Below are positions 1 through 8,544 of a DNA stretch of 64,000 nt, piece after piece. Each line of letters opens with the position of its first letter. Positions within the stretch are counted from its first letter, which is position 1. Below the pieces are notes generated by a model. It was not told the DNA's origin. It saw only the letters and a program-made list of their open reading frames with translations, and searched no databases. The stretch is from the NCBI GenBank assembly GCA_049514215.1, contig JBEKVI010000011.1, positions 1-64,000 on the forward strand. Direction: 5' to 3'. The translations under genes were made by a program, and so were the position numbers. This stretch comes from BOG-994 sp049514215 (GTDB lineage: Bacteria; Pseudomonadota; Gammaproteobacteria; Burkholderiales; Burkholderiaceae_D).

Positions 1-316
1 GGGACATGTGCTTGAGCCGCTTGTAATGGTTGTAGACGGCAACCGAGAGGATGCGTTTGGCCGTCATCTGACCGATTACATACTGGTCCAGTATCTCGCA
101 AATCTCCAAGGGGGTCGGTAGATCGGATTTCGCGGCGCCTGGCGCCGCCTCCGTCTGGGCGGCCTCGTCACGGATGATGTCATTGCAGAGGTCAATGCAT
201 TCGTCGCAGATGAAAACTGACGGACCCGCAATGAGCTTTTTTACCTCGTGCTGACTCTTGCCACAGAACGAGCAGTACAGCAGCTTCTCACCGCTGGAGC
301 CTTTCTTCTCGGACAT
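1..316 (-). CDS. clpX: ATP-dependent Clp protease ATP-binding subunit ClpX (N-terminal part, cut by window edge)
   Basis: This is the AAA+ unfoldase that recognises tagged substrates and feeds them into ClpP in the cytoplasm. Only the first 105 codons lie in the window. They encode the N-terminal zinc-binding domain, with Cys15 and Cys18 (YCSFCGKS) and Cys37 and Cys40 (FICDECIDLC), followed by the start of the linker to the ATPase domain (PTPLEICEILDQYVIGQ). The ATG at 316-314 begins MSEKKGSSGEKLLYC, a normal ClpX start. It lies 129 bp downstream of clpP in the same direction, the usual clpP-clpX order. The ATPase part lies beyond base 1. The identification is secure. Confidence 0.97.
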   Translation of the reverse strand, partial: MSEKKGSSGEKLLYCSFCGKSQHEVKKLIAGPSVFICDECIDLCNDIIRDEAAQTEAAPGAAKSDLPTPLEICEILDQYVIGQMTAKRILSVAVYNHYKRLKHMS

Positions 317-445
317 GCCTTAGGCACCCCTCATGCAATTACCCGACCCAGAACACCAAATATACCTGCTTTGCCAACCATTTGCTTGGCAACGGCCAGA
401 GTATCCGCCGTAGTTGTGGGAGGCGCGCAACGAGGCAGAAATGAC

Positions 446-1090
446 CTAGCCCTCTGCGCTGCGTTTGGTAAGGACCTTATCGACGATGCCGTAGTCCTGG
501 GCCTGCTCGGCAGACATGAAATTATCCCGGTCAGTGTCCCGAGCGATCTGCTCAACGGACTGGCCGGTTCGCTCCGCGAGGATGCCATTGAGGCGCTCGC
601 GCAAAAAGAGAATTTCCTTGGCCTGGATCTCAATGTCCGACGCCTGGCCCTGGGAGCCTCCCGAGGGCTGATGGATCATGATGCGCGAGTTCGGCAAGGA
701 ATAGCGCTTCCCCTTGGCCCCCGCGGCCAGGAGGAAGGCGCCCATGCTGGCCGCCATCCCCGTGCACAGCGTGGAGACATCGGGCTTGATGAATTGCATC
801 GTGTCGTAAATTGCCATGCCCGCGTACACCGAGCCGCCCGGAGAATTGATATAGAAATGGATGTCCTTGTCCGGATTTTCAGACTCGAGAAACAGCAGCT
901 GGGCCACCACTAGGTTGGCGGTCTGCTCGGTGACAGGACCCACCAGGAAGATGACGCGCTCCTTGAGCAGCCGGGAGTAGATGTCATACGCCCGTTCGCC
1001 ACGGCCCGATTGCTCGATCACCATGGGGACCATCCCGAGCCCTTGGGCGTCGAAGGAAGGGCCCGGCGCGCTTGGTATTTTGAAATCCAT
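446..1090 (-). CDS. clpP: ATP-dependent Clp protease proteolytic subunit ClpP
   Basis: Serine protease that forms the tetradecameric barrel of ClpXP/ClpAP. At 214 aa it is a normal length for the family. The catalytic triad is visible: Ser115 in GMAASMGAFL, His140 in RIMIHQPSGG and Asp189 in DTDRDNFMS. The first 15-20 residues are probably a propeptide removed by self-processing, as in E. coli. It sits between tig upstream and clpX downstream, all on the minus strand, the conserved tig-clpP-clpX arrangement. The 126 bp to clpX contain a small inverted repeat (TGCCAA/TTGGCA at 372-391). Confidence 0.99.
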   Translation of the reverse strand: MDFKIPSAPGPSFDAQGLGMVPMVIEQSGRGERAYDIYSRLLKERVIFLVGPVTEQTANLVVAQLLFLESENPDKDIHFYINSPGGSVYAGMAIYDTMQFIKPDVSTLCTGMAASMGAFLLAAGAKGKRYSLPNSRIMIHQPSGGSQGQASDIEIQAKEILFLRERLNGILAERTGQSVEQIARDTDRDNFMSAEQAQDYGIVDKVLTKRSAEG

Positions 1091-1120
1091 GCTTTTTATC
1101 CCTGGTGACGGGCAGGCGGA

Positions 1121-2461
1121 CTAAGCGCCGCCGCTGCCCATTAATTCATCAAACGGAACGGCCGTATCCACCGCCTGCGCCTGGTTGAGCACGTAGTTGA
1201 CGACGTTCTCCTCCAAAACAAGTCCCTCGACCTCGCCCAGACGGCTTCTGTCGGCAAAATACCAGCGCACGACCTCGCTTGGATTCTCGTAGGCCTGGGC
1301 CAACTCCTCGACGTGGGCTTTGATCTGCTCGGGCTTGGCCTGTAGAGAGTGCAGGCGCACGATTTCCGAAAGTATAAGACCCAGTCTCACACGCCTTTCG
1401 GCTTGCGGCCGGAACAGATCGGCAGGAAACGGGAGCTCGTCTGTTTTCATACCCCGCTGCCGCATGTCCTCGCGGGTGGCCTCGATTTGGCGTCGGACCT
1501 CAGCCTCCACGAGCGCCTTGGGCAGCTCCAGCTCCGATATGCCGAGCAGTCCATCCATGACCTTGTCCTTGGTACGCGAATGGATGCGCTTTTTGACCTC
1601 GCGCTCCAGGTTCATCCGGATATCCTCGCGCATGCGCGGCAGATCACCGTCGGCGATGCCCAAGCTCTGAGCAAACGAGGCATCGATGGGAGGTTCATGT
1701 GCCCACTCGACCTGCTTGATCGTGATCTTGAATTCGGCTGTTTTTCCGGCCACGTCTTTGCCGTGGTAGTCCGCCGGAAACGCGAGCGTAAAGCTCTTGG
1801 ATTCACCGACTTTCAGACCGGTCGCGGCCGCCTCGAACTCGGGCAGCATGCGACCCTCACCGAGCACAAAGACAAAGTCCTTCGCACTTCCACCCTCGAA
1901 TGCGGTCCCGTCGATGGTGCCTTCGAAGTCGAGGGTGATCCGGTCGCCTTTTTGGGCACTCGCATCCGCTCCGCCGTCGCCGTGCTCGCCGTCCTGGCCT
2001 TTGGGGTGATAGTGCACGCGCTGCTTGCGCAGAATTTCGATGGTCTTGTCGATCTCCGGATCGCCCACCTGCGTCGTCGGCCTTTCCAGTCGCAGCCCTG
2101 AAATGTCGCCCACCTTGACTTCGGGATAGATCTCGAAGGTGGCGTCGAATTCGACCACGCCTTCCGCTACCGACTCTCCGGACTTCGGAGAAATGCTTGG
2201 CGCTCCAGCTACGCGCAACTTGTTCTCTTCGACCGCCTGGCTAAAGGCTCGTCCCACGCGTTCGTTCAAAACCTCGTTTTGAACCTGGAAACCATACTGC
2301 TGGGCCACGATCTTCAGCGGCACCTTGCCGGGGCGAAATCCGGACATCTTAAAAGTGCGTGAAAGGCGCTTTAAGCGCGCATCGACTTCCTTTTCGATAT
2401 CCGCGAGTGGGAGCGAAATGGACAGCCGCCGTTCCAGCGTTCCGAGTTCTTCGACTTGCAT
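1121..2461 (-). CDS. tig: Trigger factor (ribosome-associated peptidyl-prolyl isomerase chaperone)
   Basis: Chaperone that docks at the ribosomal exit tunnel and shields nascent chains. The 446 aa match the family. The N-terminal ribosome-binding domain has the signature GFRPGKVPLKIV at residues 41-52. An FKBP-type isomerase domain follows at about residues 160-255 (GDRITLDFEGTIDG, GEGRMLPEFE), then the helical C-terminal chaperone arms. Within the isomerase region there is a short His/Gly/Asp-rich stretch (about 155-170) that looks like a loop insertion. The ATG at 2461 follows GAAGCGGAACTATT. The gene is the first of tig-clpP-clpX, and tRNA-Leu lies just upstream on the same strand. Confidence 0.98.
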   Translation of the reverse strand: MQVEELGTLERRLSISLPLADIEKEVDARLKRLSRTFKMSGFRPGKVPLKIVAQQYGFQVQNEVLNERVGRAFSQAVEENKLRVAGAPSISPKSGESVAEGVVEFDATFEIYPEVKVGDISGLRLERPTTQVGDPEIDKTIEILRKQRVHYHPKGQDGEHGDGGADASAQKGDRITLDFEGTIDGTAFEGGSAKDFVFVLGEGRMLPEFEAAATGLKVGESKSFTLAFPADYHGKDVAGKTAEFKITIKQVEWAHEPPIDASFAQSLGIADGDLPRMREDIRMNLEREVKKRIHSRTKDKVMDGLLGISELELPKALVEAEVRRQIEATREDMRQRGMKTDELPFPADLFRPQAERRVRLGLILSEIVRLHSLQAKPEQIKAHVEELAQAYENPSEVVRWYFADRSRLGEVEGLVLEENVVNYVLNQAQAVDTAVPFDELMGSGGA

Positions 2462-2577
2462 AATAGTTCCGCTTCTTCGATCTAAAAGTGCCGTTCCTCG
2501 AGCGAATTCCCCGGCTTGGGGAGGTTCGACGGGCCAAAGACCCGAATTTCCGGCGGGTTGACTGGTTGGAGTTGCTT

Positions 2578-2664
<87 letters not shown>

Positions 2665-2731
2665 CTGGGCCGCCCCGCTTTCGGCGTACAGCGGATAAGG
2701 GCGTCCAAGCGCACCTTCTCGCCGCTGACGA

Positions 2732-2737
2732 ATTATA
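2732..2737 (-). promoter_or_regulatory. Possible -10 element for tRNA-Leu (and tig)
   Basis: The minus strand reads TATAAT about 68 bases upstream of the tRNA-Leu 5' end. I see no good -35 hexamer at 16-18 bases, so this is only a candidate. The remaining space up to hpnC (2665-2855) shows nothing else I can name. Confidence 0.3.
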
Positions 2738-2855
2738 CGCGAAGCGGCAAGGCCGCCGCAGCGCCGCACGAGGGCACGGGTCGTGGGGCTCATGCCCCCG
2801 CTGGGGCCGGCCGGCTTCGGAGATTCGAATACAATTGCGCCGGACATCGATCACC

Positions 2856-3683
2856 ATGGCCATCAATCACTACGAAAATTTTCCGGTTGCCTCGTTGCTG
2901 CTGCCCAGGCGTCTGCGCGAACCTGTCTCGGTGGTGTACCGGTTCGCACGCAGCGCCGACGATCTCGCCGATGAAGGTGACGCGCCGGCGGCGATGCGAC
3001 TGGCCGCACTCAGAGCCTACGACGCACAGCTGGTGCGCATCGAACAAGGACTGCCGCTAAACCCCCTGCCCGAAGCCGAGCTGTTCCGTGCCTTGGCCGC
3101 GGTAATCCTTCGCTTCAGTCTCCCCGTCAAACCGTTTCGCGATCTGCTCTCGGCGTTCTCGCAGGATGCCGTAACCGGACGCTATGAGAACTTCCCCTCG
3201 GTTCTGGACTACTGCACCCGGTCGGCCAATCCCGTTGGCCGCATCATGCTCGGCCTCTACCACTGCGATACGGAAGAACAGATTGCCTGGTCCGACCAGA
3301 TCTGCACCGCGCTCCAACTCATCAATTTCTGGCAGGATGTCGCGGTTGACCTCGCCAAGGGGCGTGCCTATCTGCCGCTCGAGGACCTACGCCGCTATGG
3401 CCTGCGCATCGAAGATTTGGCGGCGCAAGTCGACACGAGTGCGTGGCGCGAGATGATGGCCTTCCAATGTGACCGCGCCCGCACGATGATGCTTTCCGGT
3501 GCACCGCTGGTGCGAACCCTGCCCGGTCGCATCGGACTGGAATTGCGCTTTGTCGTTCAGGGGGGCTTGCGCGTCTTAGACAAGATCGCCAAGGTCGACT
3601 ATGACGTCTTCTCGCGCCGACCCGTCCTTCGCAGGGCCGACTGGCCCACCATCGCGGCACGTGCCCTGAGCATGCGGACATGA
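2856..3683 (+). CDS. hpnC: Squalene synthase-like HpnC (hydroxysqualene-forming partner)
   Basis: Member of the trans-isoprenyl diphosphate synthase (squalene/phytoene synthase) family. HpnC, HpnD and HpnE together convert farnesyl diphosphate to squalene; in the established pathway HpnC turns presqualene diphosphate into hydroxysqualene. The 275 aa contain the first Asp-rich motif at SADDLADEGD and the second at NFWQDVAVDLAKGRAYLP. I chose ATG 2856 (MAINHYENFPVAS) because homology begins here; an in-frame extension upstream runs back over the tRNA gene and is not credible. The stop overlaps the hpnD start by 4 bp (ATGA), indicating translational coupling. Confidence 0.95.
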   Translation: MAINHYENFPVASLLLPRRLREPVSVVYRFARSADDLADEGDAPAAMRLAALRAYDAQLVRIEQGLPLNPLPEAELFRALAAVILRFSLPVKPFRDLLSAFSQDAVTGRYENFPSVLDYCTRSANPVGRIMLGLYHCDTEEQIAWSDQICTALQLINFWQDVAVDLAKGRAYLPLEDLRRYGLRIEDLAAQVDTSAWREMMAFQCDRARTMMLSGAPLVRTLPGRIGLELRFVVQGGLRVLDKIAKVDYDVFSRRPVLRRADWPTIAARALSMRT

Positions 3684-4528
3684 CTCCGGATCAGTATTGC
3701 CAGGAGAAGGCCGCTCAAAGCGGTTCGAGCTTTTACTATTCCTTCCTCTTTCTTCCTCCCGCGCGGCGGCGCGCCATCACGGCGCTTTACGCATTTTGCA
3801 GGGAAGTAGACGACGTCGTCGACGAATGCACTGACACAGGTGTTGCCGCCCAGACCTTGGCGTGGTGGCGCGATGAACTCGCGCGCCTGGACCACCATAC
3901 GCCCACGCATCCTGTCACCCAAGCGCTAGAGCCCCACATGGTCCCCTTTGGCATCACCATCGAACGATTGAATCTCATCATCGATGGCATGCAGATGGAC
4001 CTGCAGCAGACCCGTTATCTAGACTACGCAGGGCTCGAGAGCTACTGCTTTCATGTGGCCGGTGTTGTGGGGCTACTGGCGGCCGGGATTTTTGGGCATT
4101 CCGATCCCAAGACCTTGGACTACGCCAAGGAGCTGGGAATCGCCTTCCAACTCACCAACATTATCCGAGACGTCGGCGAAGACGCGCGCATTGGCCGCGT
4201 CTATCTCCCCATGGATGAGCTTCAGCGCTTCGGTGTGACCGCGAGCGACCTCACTCACGCACGCTATACGCCGGGCTTCACGGAATTAATGCGCTTTCAG
4301 GCCCAGCGCGCGCGCGCCACCTATGCCAGCGCCTACGCGCTCTTGCCGCCGGCGGATCGCAACGCCCAAAGGCCCGGCCTCATCATGGCCGCGATCTACA
4401 GCACGCTGCTCGATGAGATCGAGCGCGAGAACTTCCAGGTGCTGCACCAGAGGATATCGCTGACGCCTGTGCGCAAACTCTGGATCGCATGGCGGACCTG
4501 GGTCGGAACACGCCACCGCCGTGGGTGA
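3680..4528 (+). CDS. hpnD: Presqualene diphosphate synthase HpnD
   Basis: Condenses two farnesyl diphosphates to presqualene diphosphate, the first step of the HpnCDE route. The 282 aa carry both Asp-rich magnesium/diphosphate motifs of the squalene/phytoene synthase family, REVDDVVDE near the N terminus and TNIIRDVGEDARIGRVYLP in the middle, plus the FYYSFLFLP segment typical of HpnD. It starts inside the end of hpnC (ATGA) and its end overlaps the GTG of hpnE by 8 bp, so the three genes form a tight operon. The paralogy with hpnC is clear from the shared motifs; assignment as D rather than C rests on its better-conserved second motif and the gene order. Confidence 0.95.
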   Translation: MTPDQYCQEKAAQSGSSFYYSFLFLPPARRRAITALYAFCREVDDVVDECTDTGVAAQTLAWWRDELARLDHHTPTHPVTQALEPHMVPFGITIERLNLIIDGMQMDLQQTRYLDYAGLESYCFHVAGVVGLLAAGIFGHSDPKTLDYAKELGIAFQLTNIIRDVGEDARIGRVYLPMDELQRFGVTASDLTHARYTPGFTELMRFQAQRARATYASAYALLPPADRNAQRPGLIMAAIYSTLLDEIERENFQVLHQRISLTPVRKLWIAWRTWVGTRHRRG

Positions 4529-5876
4529 TCGGCCCAGGCGCGCTGCCATCGCCGTCATCGGCGCAGGGTGGGCGGGCCTGTCATCGGCCTATCGATTAGC
4601 CGCCCGAGGCTACCAGGTGACGCTCTTCGAGGCATCGCGACAGCTGGGTGGACGCGCCCGACGCGTCGATTGGCTGCTCCCCGACGGCACTGCGGTGGCG
4701 CTCGACAACGGTCAGCACATCCTGCTGGGTGCCTATCGGGAAACCCTCGAGCTCATCGAGCTTTGCGCCGTGAGCGAATCCGATGTCCTTCTAAGGCAGC
4801 CGGTCCATATCAACCGATGTGATGGATTCGCCTTGCGCGCGTGGCCACTGCCCGCGCCCTGGCATGTCTTTTTCGGGCTCTGGGCCGCCCGCGGCATCGG
4901 TCTTCGAGCGCGCTTGGACGCGGTGCGCCTCATGACCCGCGCCCGTTTGAAACGATGGCGGCTCCCTAGCGACTGTTCGGTGGCGAGTTGGCTCAGCGAA
5001 CAAGATCAGTCTTCCGAAATTATCGAGAAGCTCTGGGCTCCCCTGTGCGTGGCGGCACTCAACACGCCCTATCAGATCGCCTCAGCGCAAGTGTTCCTCA
5101 ACGTGTTGCGCGACAGTCTTGGTGCCCGGCGATACGCCTCCGATATGCTCCTGCCCAAGATGCCGCTTGATGCAGTCCTTCCCAACGCCTGCGCGGCGGC
5201 CATCCTAGCCCTGGAGGGAAGAATCGAATTGGGCACGCGAGTTGACTCCCTGCTCGTGGACCCCTCGGCGGTGGAACTGACCAGCTCTTCTGGGGGCTCG
5301 TGGCACTTCGATGGATGCGTTGTGGCTGTTTCGGCCAATCAGGCCGTCGGGCTTATCCAAAGGCTAGAAGGTCCGGGAATCTCGGAGCTTTTGGCCTGCT
5401 GCGCTTCGCTGTCCTGGCAGCCCATTACCACCGTCTACTTCGCCTATCCCAGCGAGGTGAGTCTTCCTGCTCCCATGATGGCCCTAACGGAAGATCTCGC
5501 GCAGTCCCAGTTCGGCCAATGGATCTTTGACAAGGGCCAGCTGGGTGGACCCGGGGGCCTGTTGGCGGTCGTGATCAGCGCCCAGGGGCCCCACCAGGAA
5601 CTGGACCAGGGCACCATCGCGCAGCATGTCCTGACCCAGCTTCGCCAACAGCTTCACCTGACCGCAACCCCGGTGGCCTATCGCGTCATCAGCGAAAAGC
5701 GGGCGACGTTTGCATGCGTGCCCGAGCTGCGCCGCCCGCCCCAACGCACCCCTGAGTCTCGTTTGGTTCTCGCCGGAGATTACACCGAGAGCGATTATCC
5801 GGCCACGCTCGAGACGGCGGTGGCCAGCGGCCGCCGGGCGGCCGCGCTGCTCGAGGAGAATCTCGCAGGTCTCTAG
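4521..5876 (+). CDS. hpnE: Hydroxysqualene dehydroxylase HpnE (FAD-dependent)
   Basis: FAD amine-oxidase-like enzyme that reduces hydroxysqualene to squalene. The 451 aa start with a dinucleotide-binding fold (AVIGAGWAGLSSAYRLA, then the acidic end of the second strand in VTLFEASRQLGGRAR). They end with the family's C-terminal FAD motif LVLAGDYTESDYPATLETAVASGRRAA (abridged). The start codon is GTG at 4521, overlapping the end of hpnD. The stop overlaps the stop of convergent radA by 4 bp. No squalene-hopene cyclase gene is visible here, so the rest of hopanoid synthesis must be elsewhere. Confidence 0.94.
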   Translation: MGDRPRRAAIAVIGAGWAGLSSAYRLAARGYQVTLFEASRQLGGRARRVDWLLPDGTAVALDNGQHILLGAYRETLELIELCAVSESDVLLRQPVHINRCDGFALRAWPLPAPWHVFFGLWAARGIGLRARLDAVRLMTRARLKRWRLPSDCSVASWLSEQDQSSEIIEKLWAPLCVAALNTPYQIASAQVFLNVLRDSLGARRYASDMLLPKMPLDAVLPNACAAAILALEGRIELGTRVDSLLVDPSAVELTSSSGGSWHFDGCVVAVSANQAVGLIQRLEGPGISELLACCASLSWQPITTVYFAYPSEVSLPAPMMALTEDLAQSQFGQWIFDKGQLGGPGGLLAVVISAQGPHQELDQGTIAQHVLTQLRQQLHLTATPVAYRVISEKRATFACVPELRRPPQRTPESRLVLAGDYTESDYPATLETAVASGRRAAALLEENLAGL

Positions 5877-7234
5877 CTCGATTTGCGTACGCTGCGTAGG
5901 GCCTCGTCGATTCGATCGACCGCGATGATGGTAAGACCCTCGATGGCTTGCTTGGGCGCATTCGAGCGTGGAATCAAGGCGCGGCTAAAACCGAGCTTGG
6001 CGGCCTCGCGCAAGCGTTCCTGCCCACGCGGAGCCGGTCGAATCTCGCCTGCCAAGCCCACCTCGCCGAAGACCACGAGACCTCTTTCGAGGGGCCGATC
6101 ACTCAAGGATGATTCAATCGCGCACAAGATCGCAAGATCGGCGGCGGGCTCGGTGATCCTGACGCCTCCGACCGCGTTGATGAAGACATCCTGGTCATAA
6201 CAGGCGATTCCGGCATGACGGTGCAAGACCGCCAGGAGCAGGGCCAGACGGTTTTGCTCCAGACCGACGGACAGGCGTCTTGGATTTGAGACGTGGGCTG
6301 TATCGACGAGCGCCTGGACCTCGACGAGCAGGGGCCGGGTTCCCTCCTGCGTGGCCAGCACGCACGAGCCGGCCACCGGCTGGTCGTGGTGAGACAGGAA
6401 CAGAGCCGAAGGATTGGTGACCCCCTTAAGGCCGCGTTCGGTCATCCCAAATACGCCCAGTTCATTGACCGCGCCAAAGCGGTTCTTAAACGCGCGCACG
6501 AGCCGAAACGACGAGTGCGTATCGCCCTCGAAGTACAAGACCGTATCGACGATATGCTCGAGTACGCGCGGCCCGGCCAACGCCCCTTCCTTGGTGACAT
6601 GACCTACGAGGATGATGGTCGTGCCAGTTTGCTTGGCAATGCGGGTCAGGTGAGCCGCGCATTCGCGCACCTGAGCGACGGAACCGGGCGCGGAAGTCAA
6701 CGCTTCCGAATAGAGCGTCTGGATCGAGTCGATGACGGCGATCTCGGGCTTTTCGGCGGACAGCGCAGCCACAATGCGTTCGAGTTGGATTTCGGCTAGG
6801 ACTTTCAAGGCGCTAGCTTCAACGCCGAGCCGGCGGGCCCGCAGAACCAGCTGCGCGCCCGATTCCTCGCCGGTGACGTAGAGCGCACGCCGGCTTTGGG
6901 AGAGAAAACCCAATGACTGCAGCAGGAGGGTCGATTTGCCGATTCCAGGATCCCCACCGATCAAAACCACGCCTCCCGGAACCAGCCCACCTCCCAATAC
7001 ACGGTCAAATTCCCCGATTCCGGTGGAATAGCGCAAGAGATCCTGGGCCGGAATCTGGGTCAGAGGCTGCACGGGCGCCAATTCGGAAAGCGCGTTGAAG
7101 CGATGCGTCGACCCGCTGTCGGCCGGTCCCTCCACCAAGGTGTTCCAGGCCTGGCAGTGCGGACACTGGCCCTGCCACTTCAAGGTTTGCCCCGCGCAGG
7201 CCGAACAGGTGTAGACCGTCTTTGCCTTCGCCAT
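5873..7234 (-). CDS. radA: DNA repair protein RadA (Sms), branch migration ATPase
   Basis: RecA-like ATPase that helps process recombination intermediates. From ATG 7234 (MAKAKTVYTCSAC) it is 453 aa. It has an N-terminal zinc finger with Cys10, Cys13, Cys24 and Cys27, a Walker A motif GGDPGIGKST, the RadA-specific KNRFG motif (RAFKNRFGAV) and a C-terminal Lon-like domain (about residue 280 onward). An upstream in-frame start 14 codons earlier exists, but it would lie inside alr, and family homology starts at MAKAKT. The alr stop and radA start share one base (TAATG), so the two genes are probably cotranscribed. Confidence 0.98.
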   Translation of the reverse strand: MAKAKTVYTCSACAGQTLKWQGQCPHCQAWNTLVEGPADSGSTHRFNALSELAPVQPLTQIPAQDLLRYSTGIGEFDRVLGGGLVPGGVVLIGGDPGIGKSTLLLQSLGFLSQSRRALYVTGEESGAQLVLRARRLGVEASALKVLAEIQLERIVAALSAEKPEIAVIDSIQTLYSEALTSAPGSVAQVRECAAHLTRIAKQTGTTIILVGHVTKEGALAGPRVLEHIVDTVLYFEGDTHSSFRLVRAFKNRFGAVNELGVFGMTERGLKGVTNPSALFLSHHDQPVAGSCVLATQEGTRPLLVEVQALVDTAHVSNPRRLSVGLEQNRLALLLAVLHRHAGIACYDQDVFINAVGGVRITEPAADLAILCAIESSLSDRPLERGLVVFGEVGLAGEIRPAPRGQERLREAAKLGFSRALIPRSNAPKQAIEGLTIIAVDRIDEALRSVRKSS

Positions 7235-8304
7235 TAAGGCTCCGCCCGGGTAGGCACGCGGGCAGCCAGGGCGCACAGGAGCTCGTAGCCTACAGTGCCG
7301 GCGCTACGGGCCACCTCATCGACCGAAAGACCGTCGCCAAAGAGCTCGACGGGAGAACCCACGGTCACCTCGCCAATCCCCGACAGATCTACCGTGATCA
7401 TGTCCATCGAAACCGCACCCACGAGGGCGACCCTGTGTCCCGCCACCAGGACCGGCGTGCCGTTGGGCGCGCTGCGCGGATAGCCGTCCGCATAACCGCA
7501 CGCGACGACACCAATGCGCATCGCCTTCTGGGCGACGAAGCGCCCGGCGTAGCCAACCGCATCGCGAGGCGCTAGATCCTGGATCGCGATGATCTGACTT
7601 CTGAGCGTCATCGCCGGCCGCAGTCCCAATTCGCCCGCACTCTTCGTGGCGAACGGCGATGAACCATATAGGACGATCCCTGGGCGGACCCAATCTGCGC
7701 GCGCTGCCGGATGCATGAGAGTCGCAGCGGAGTTCGCAAGCGATCGTGGTCCAGGCAGCGACCGTGTCGCTTCCTGGAAGCGGGTCAGTGCCTCCGTGAT
7801 CCCATCGGGAGTTTCCGCCTGGGCGAAATGCGTCATCAGGGTTATCCCGAGCACGCTGGGAATCTCACGCAGGGCGGCATACGCGGCCTGCATCTGACCA
7901 GGCGGAAATCCCAGCCGATTCATGCCGCTGTTCATCTTCAGATAAACCTCGACACCGCCGGGCCCAGAATAGCGGCGCAGCAACTGCAGCTGTTCATTGC
8001 AATGCACAACGATGCTCAGGTGCAGCGCAATAGCGAGCTCCAGATCGGCCGGCTCAAAGCATCCTTCGAGCAAAAGGATCGGGCCCACGAAGCCCAGCTG
8101 GCGCGACAATTGCGCCTCTTGAAGGTCAAGTAGTGCAAGACCATCGGCATGCGACATCGCAGGCAGCACACGCGCGATCCCATGACCGTAAGCGTTGGCC
8201 TTCACCACGCCCCAAACGCGGGCTCCCGGCGCATGGGTTCGGACCACATTCAGATTGTGTCGGATCGCAGAAACGGAGATAAAGGCCTGTATGGGTCGTG
8301 GCAT
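7234..8304 (-). CDS. alr: Alanine racemase (PLP-dependent)
   Basis: Interconverts L- and D-alanine for peptidoglycan. It is 356 aa from ATG 8304 (MPRPIQAFISVSAIRHNL). The PLP lysine is Lys35 in VVKANAYGHG, and the catalytic tyrosine lies in the conserved DAVGYAGRF segment. The C-terminal beta domain carries VACGYADGYPR and VGAVSMDMITVD. A much longer in-frame reading upstream runs into the divergent lplT gene and lacks homology, so it was rejected. There is no strong Shine-Dalgarno before ATG 8304. The gene is divergent from lplT with 240 bp between them. Confidence 0.97.
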   Translation of the reverse strand: MPRPIQAFISVSAIRHNLNVVRTHAPGARVWGVVKANAYGHGIARVLPAMSHADGLALLDLQEAQLSRQLGFVGPILLLEGCFEPADLELAIALHLSIVVHCNEQLQLLRRYSGPGGVEVYLKMNSGMNRLGFPPGQMQAAYAALREIPSVLGITLMTHFAQAETPDGITEALTRFQEATRSLPGPRSLANSAATLMHPAARADWVRPGIVLYGSSPFATKSAGELGLRPAMTLRSQIIAIQDLAPRDAVGYAGRFVAQKAMRIGVVACGYADGYPRSAPNGTPVLVAGHRVALVGAVSMDMITVDLSGIGEVTVGSPVELFGDGLSVDEVARSAGTVGYELLCALAARVPTRAEP

Positions 8305-8544
8305 GAGCGGCAGATTGGTGGAATGGACCGTTCGGATCAACGGTTGTGCGTCGTTGCCCGTCGGTACACGAGTTGACAATATTTTACGGTGATTCCAGAC
8401 TGGTTTAGAGGACAATTGCGTGGCATGCGGGAGCAATTTCGCCCCATGCAGTTTCGTGATATAAGACAGCGCGCGGCAGGACCTCGAGACGTCCCGACAT
8501 GCCCGCACGCCGGACGAAGAGTCACGGCGAACTCGAAGGACCTG

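Noticed and set aside
1349..2101. 250-codon plus-strand open frame opposite tig
   Set aside because: Lies wholly antisense to a conserved gene, with no recognisable motifs; such frames are common in GC-rich DNA.
8373..8401. Promoter with TTGACA upstream of lplT
   Set aside because: The -35 is perfect, but the bases 16-18 downstream (CAGACT region) do not resemble a -10.
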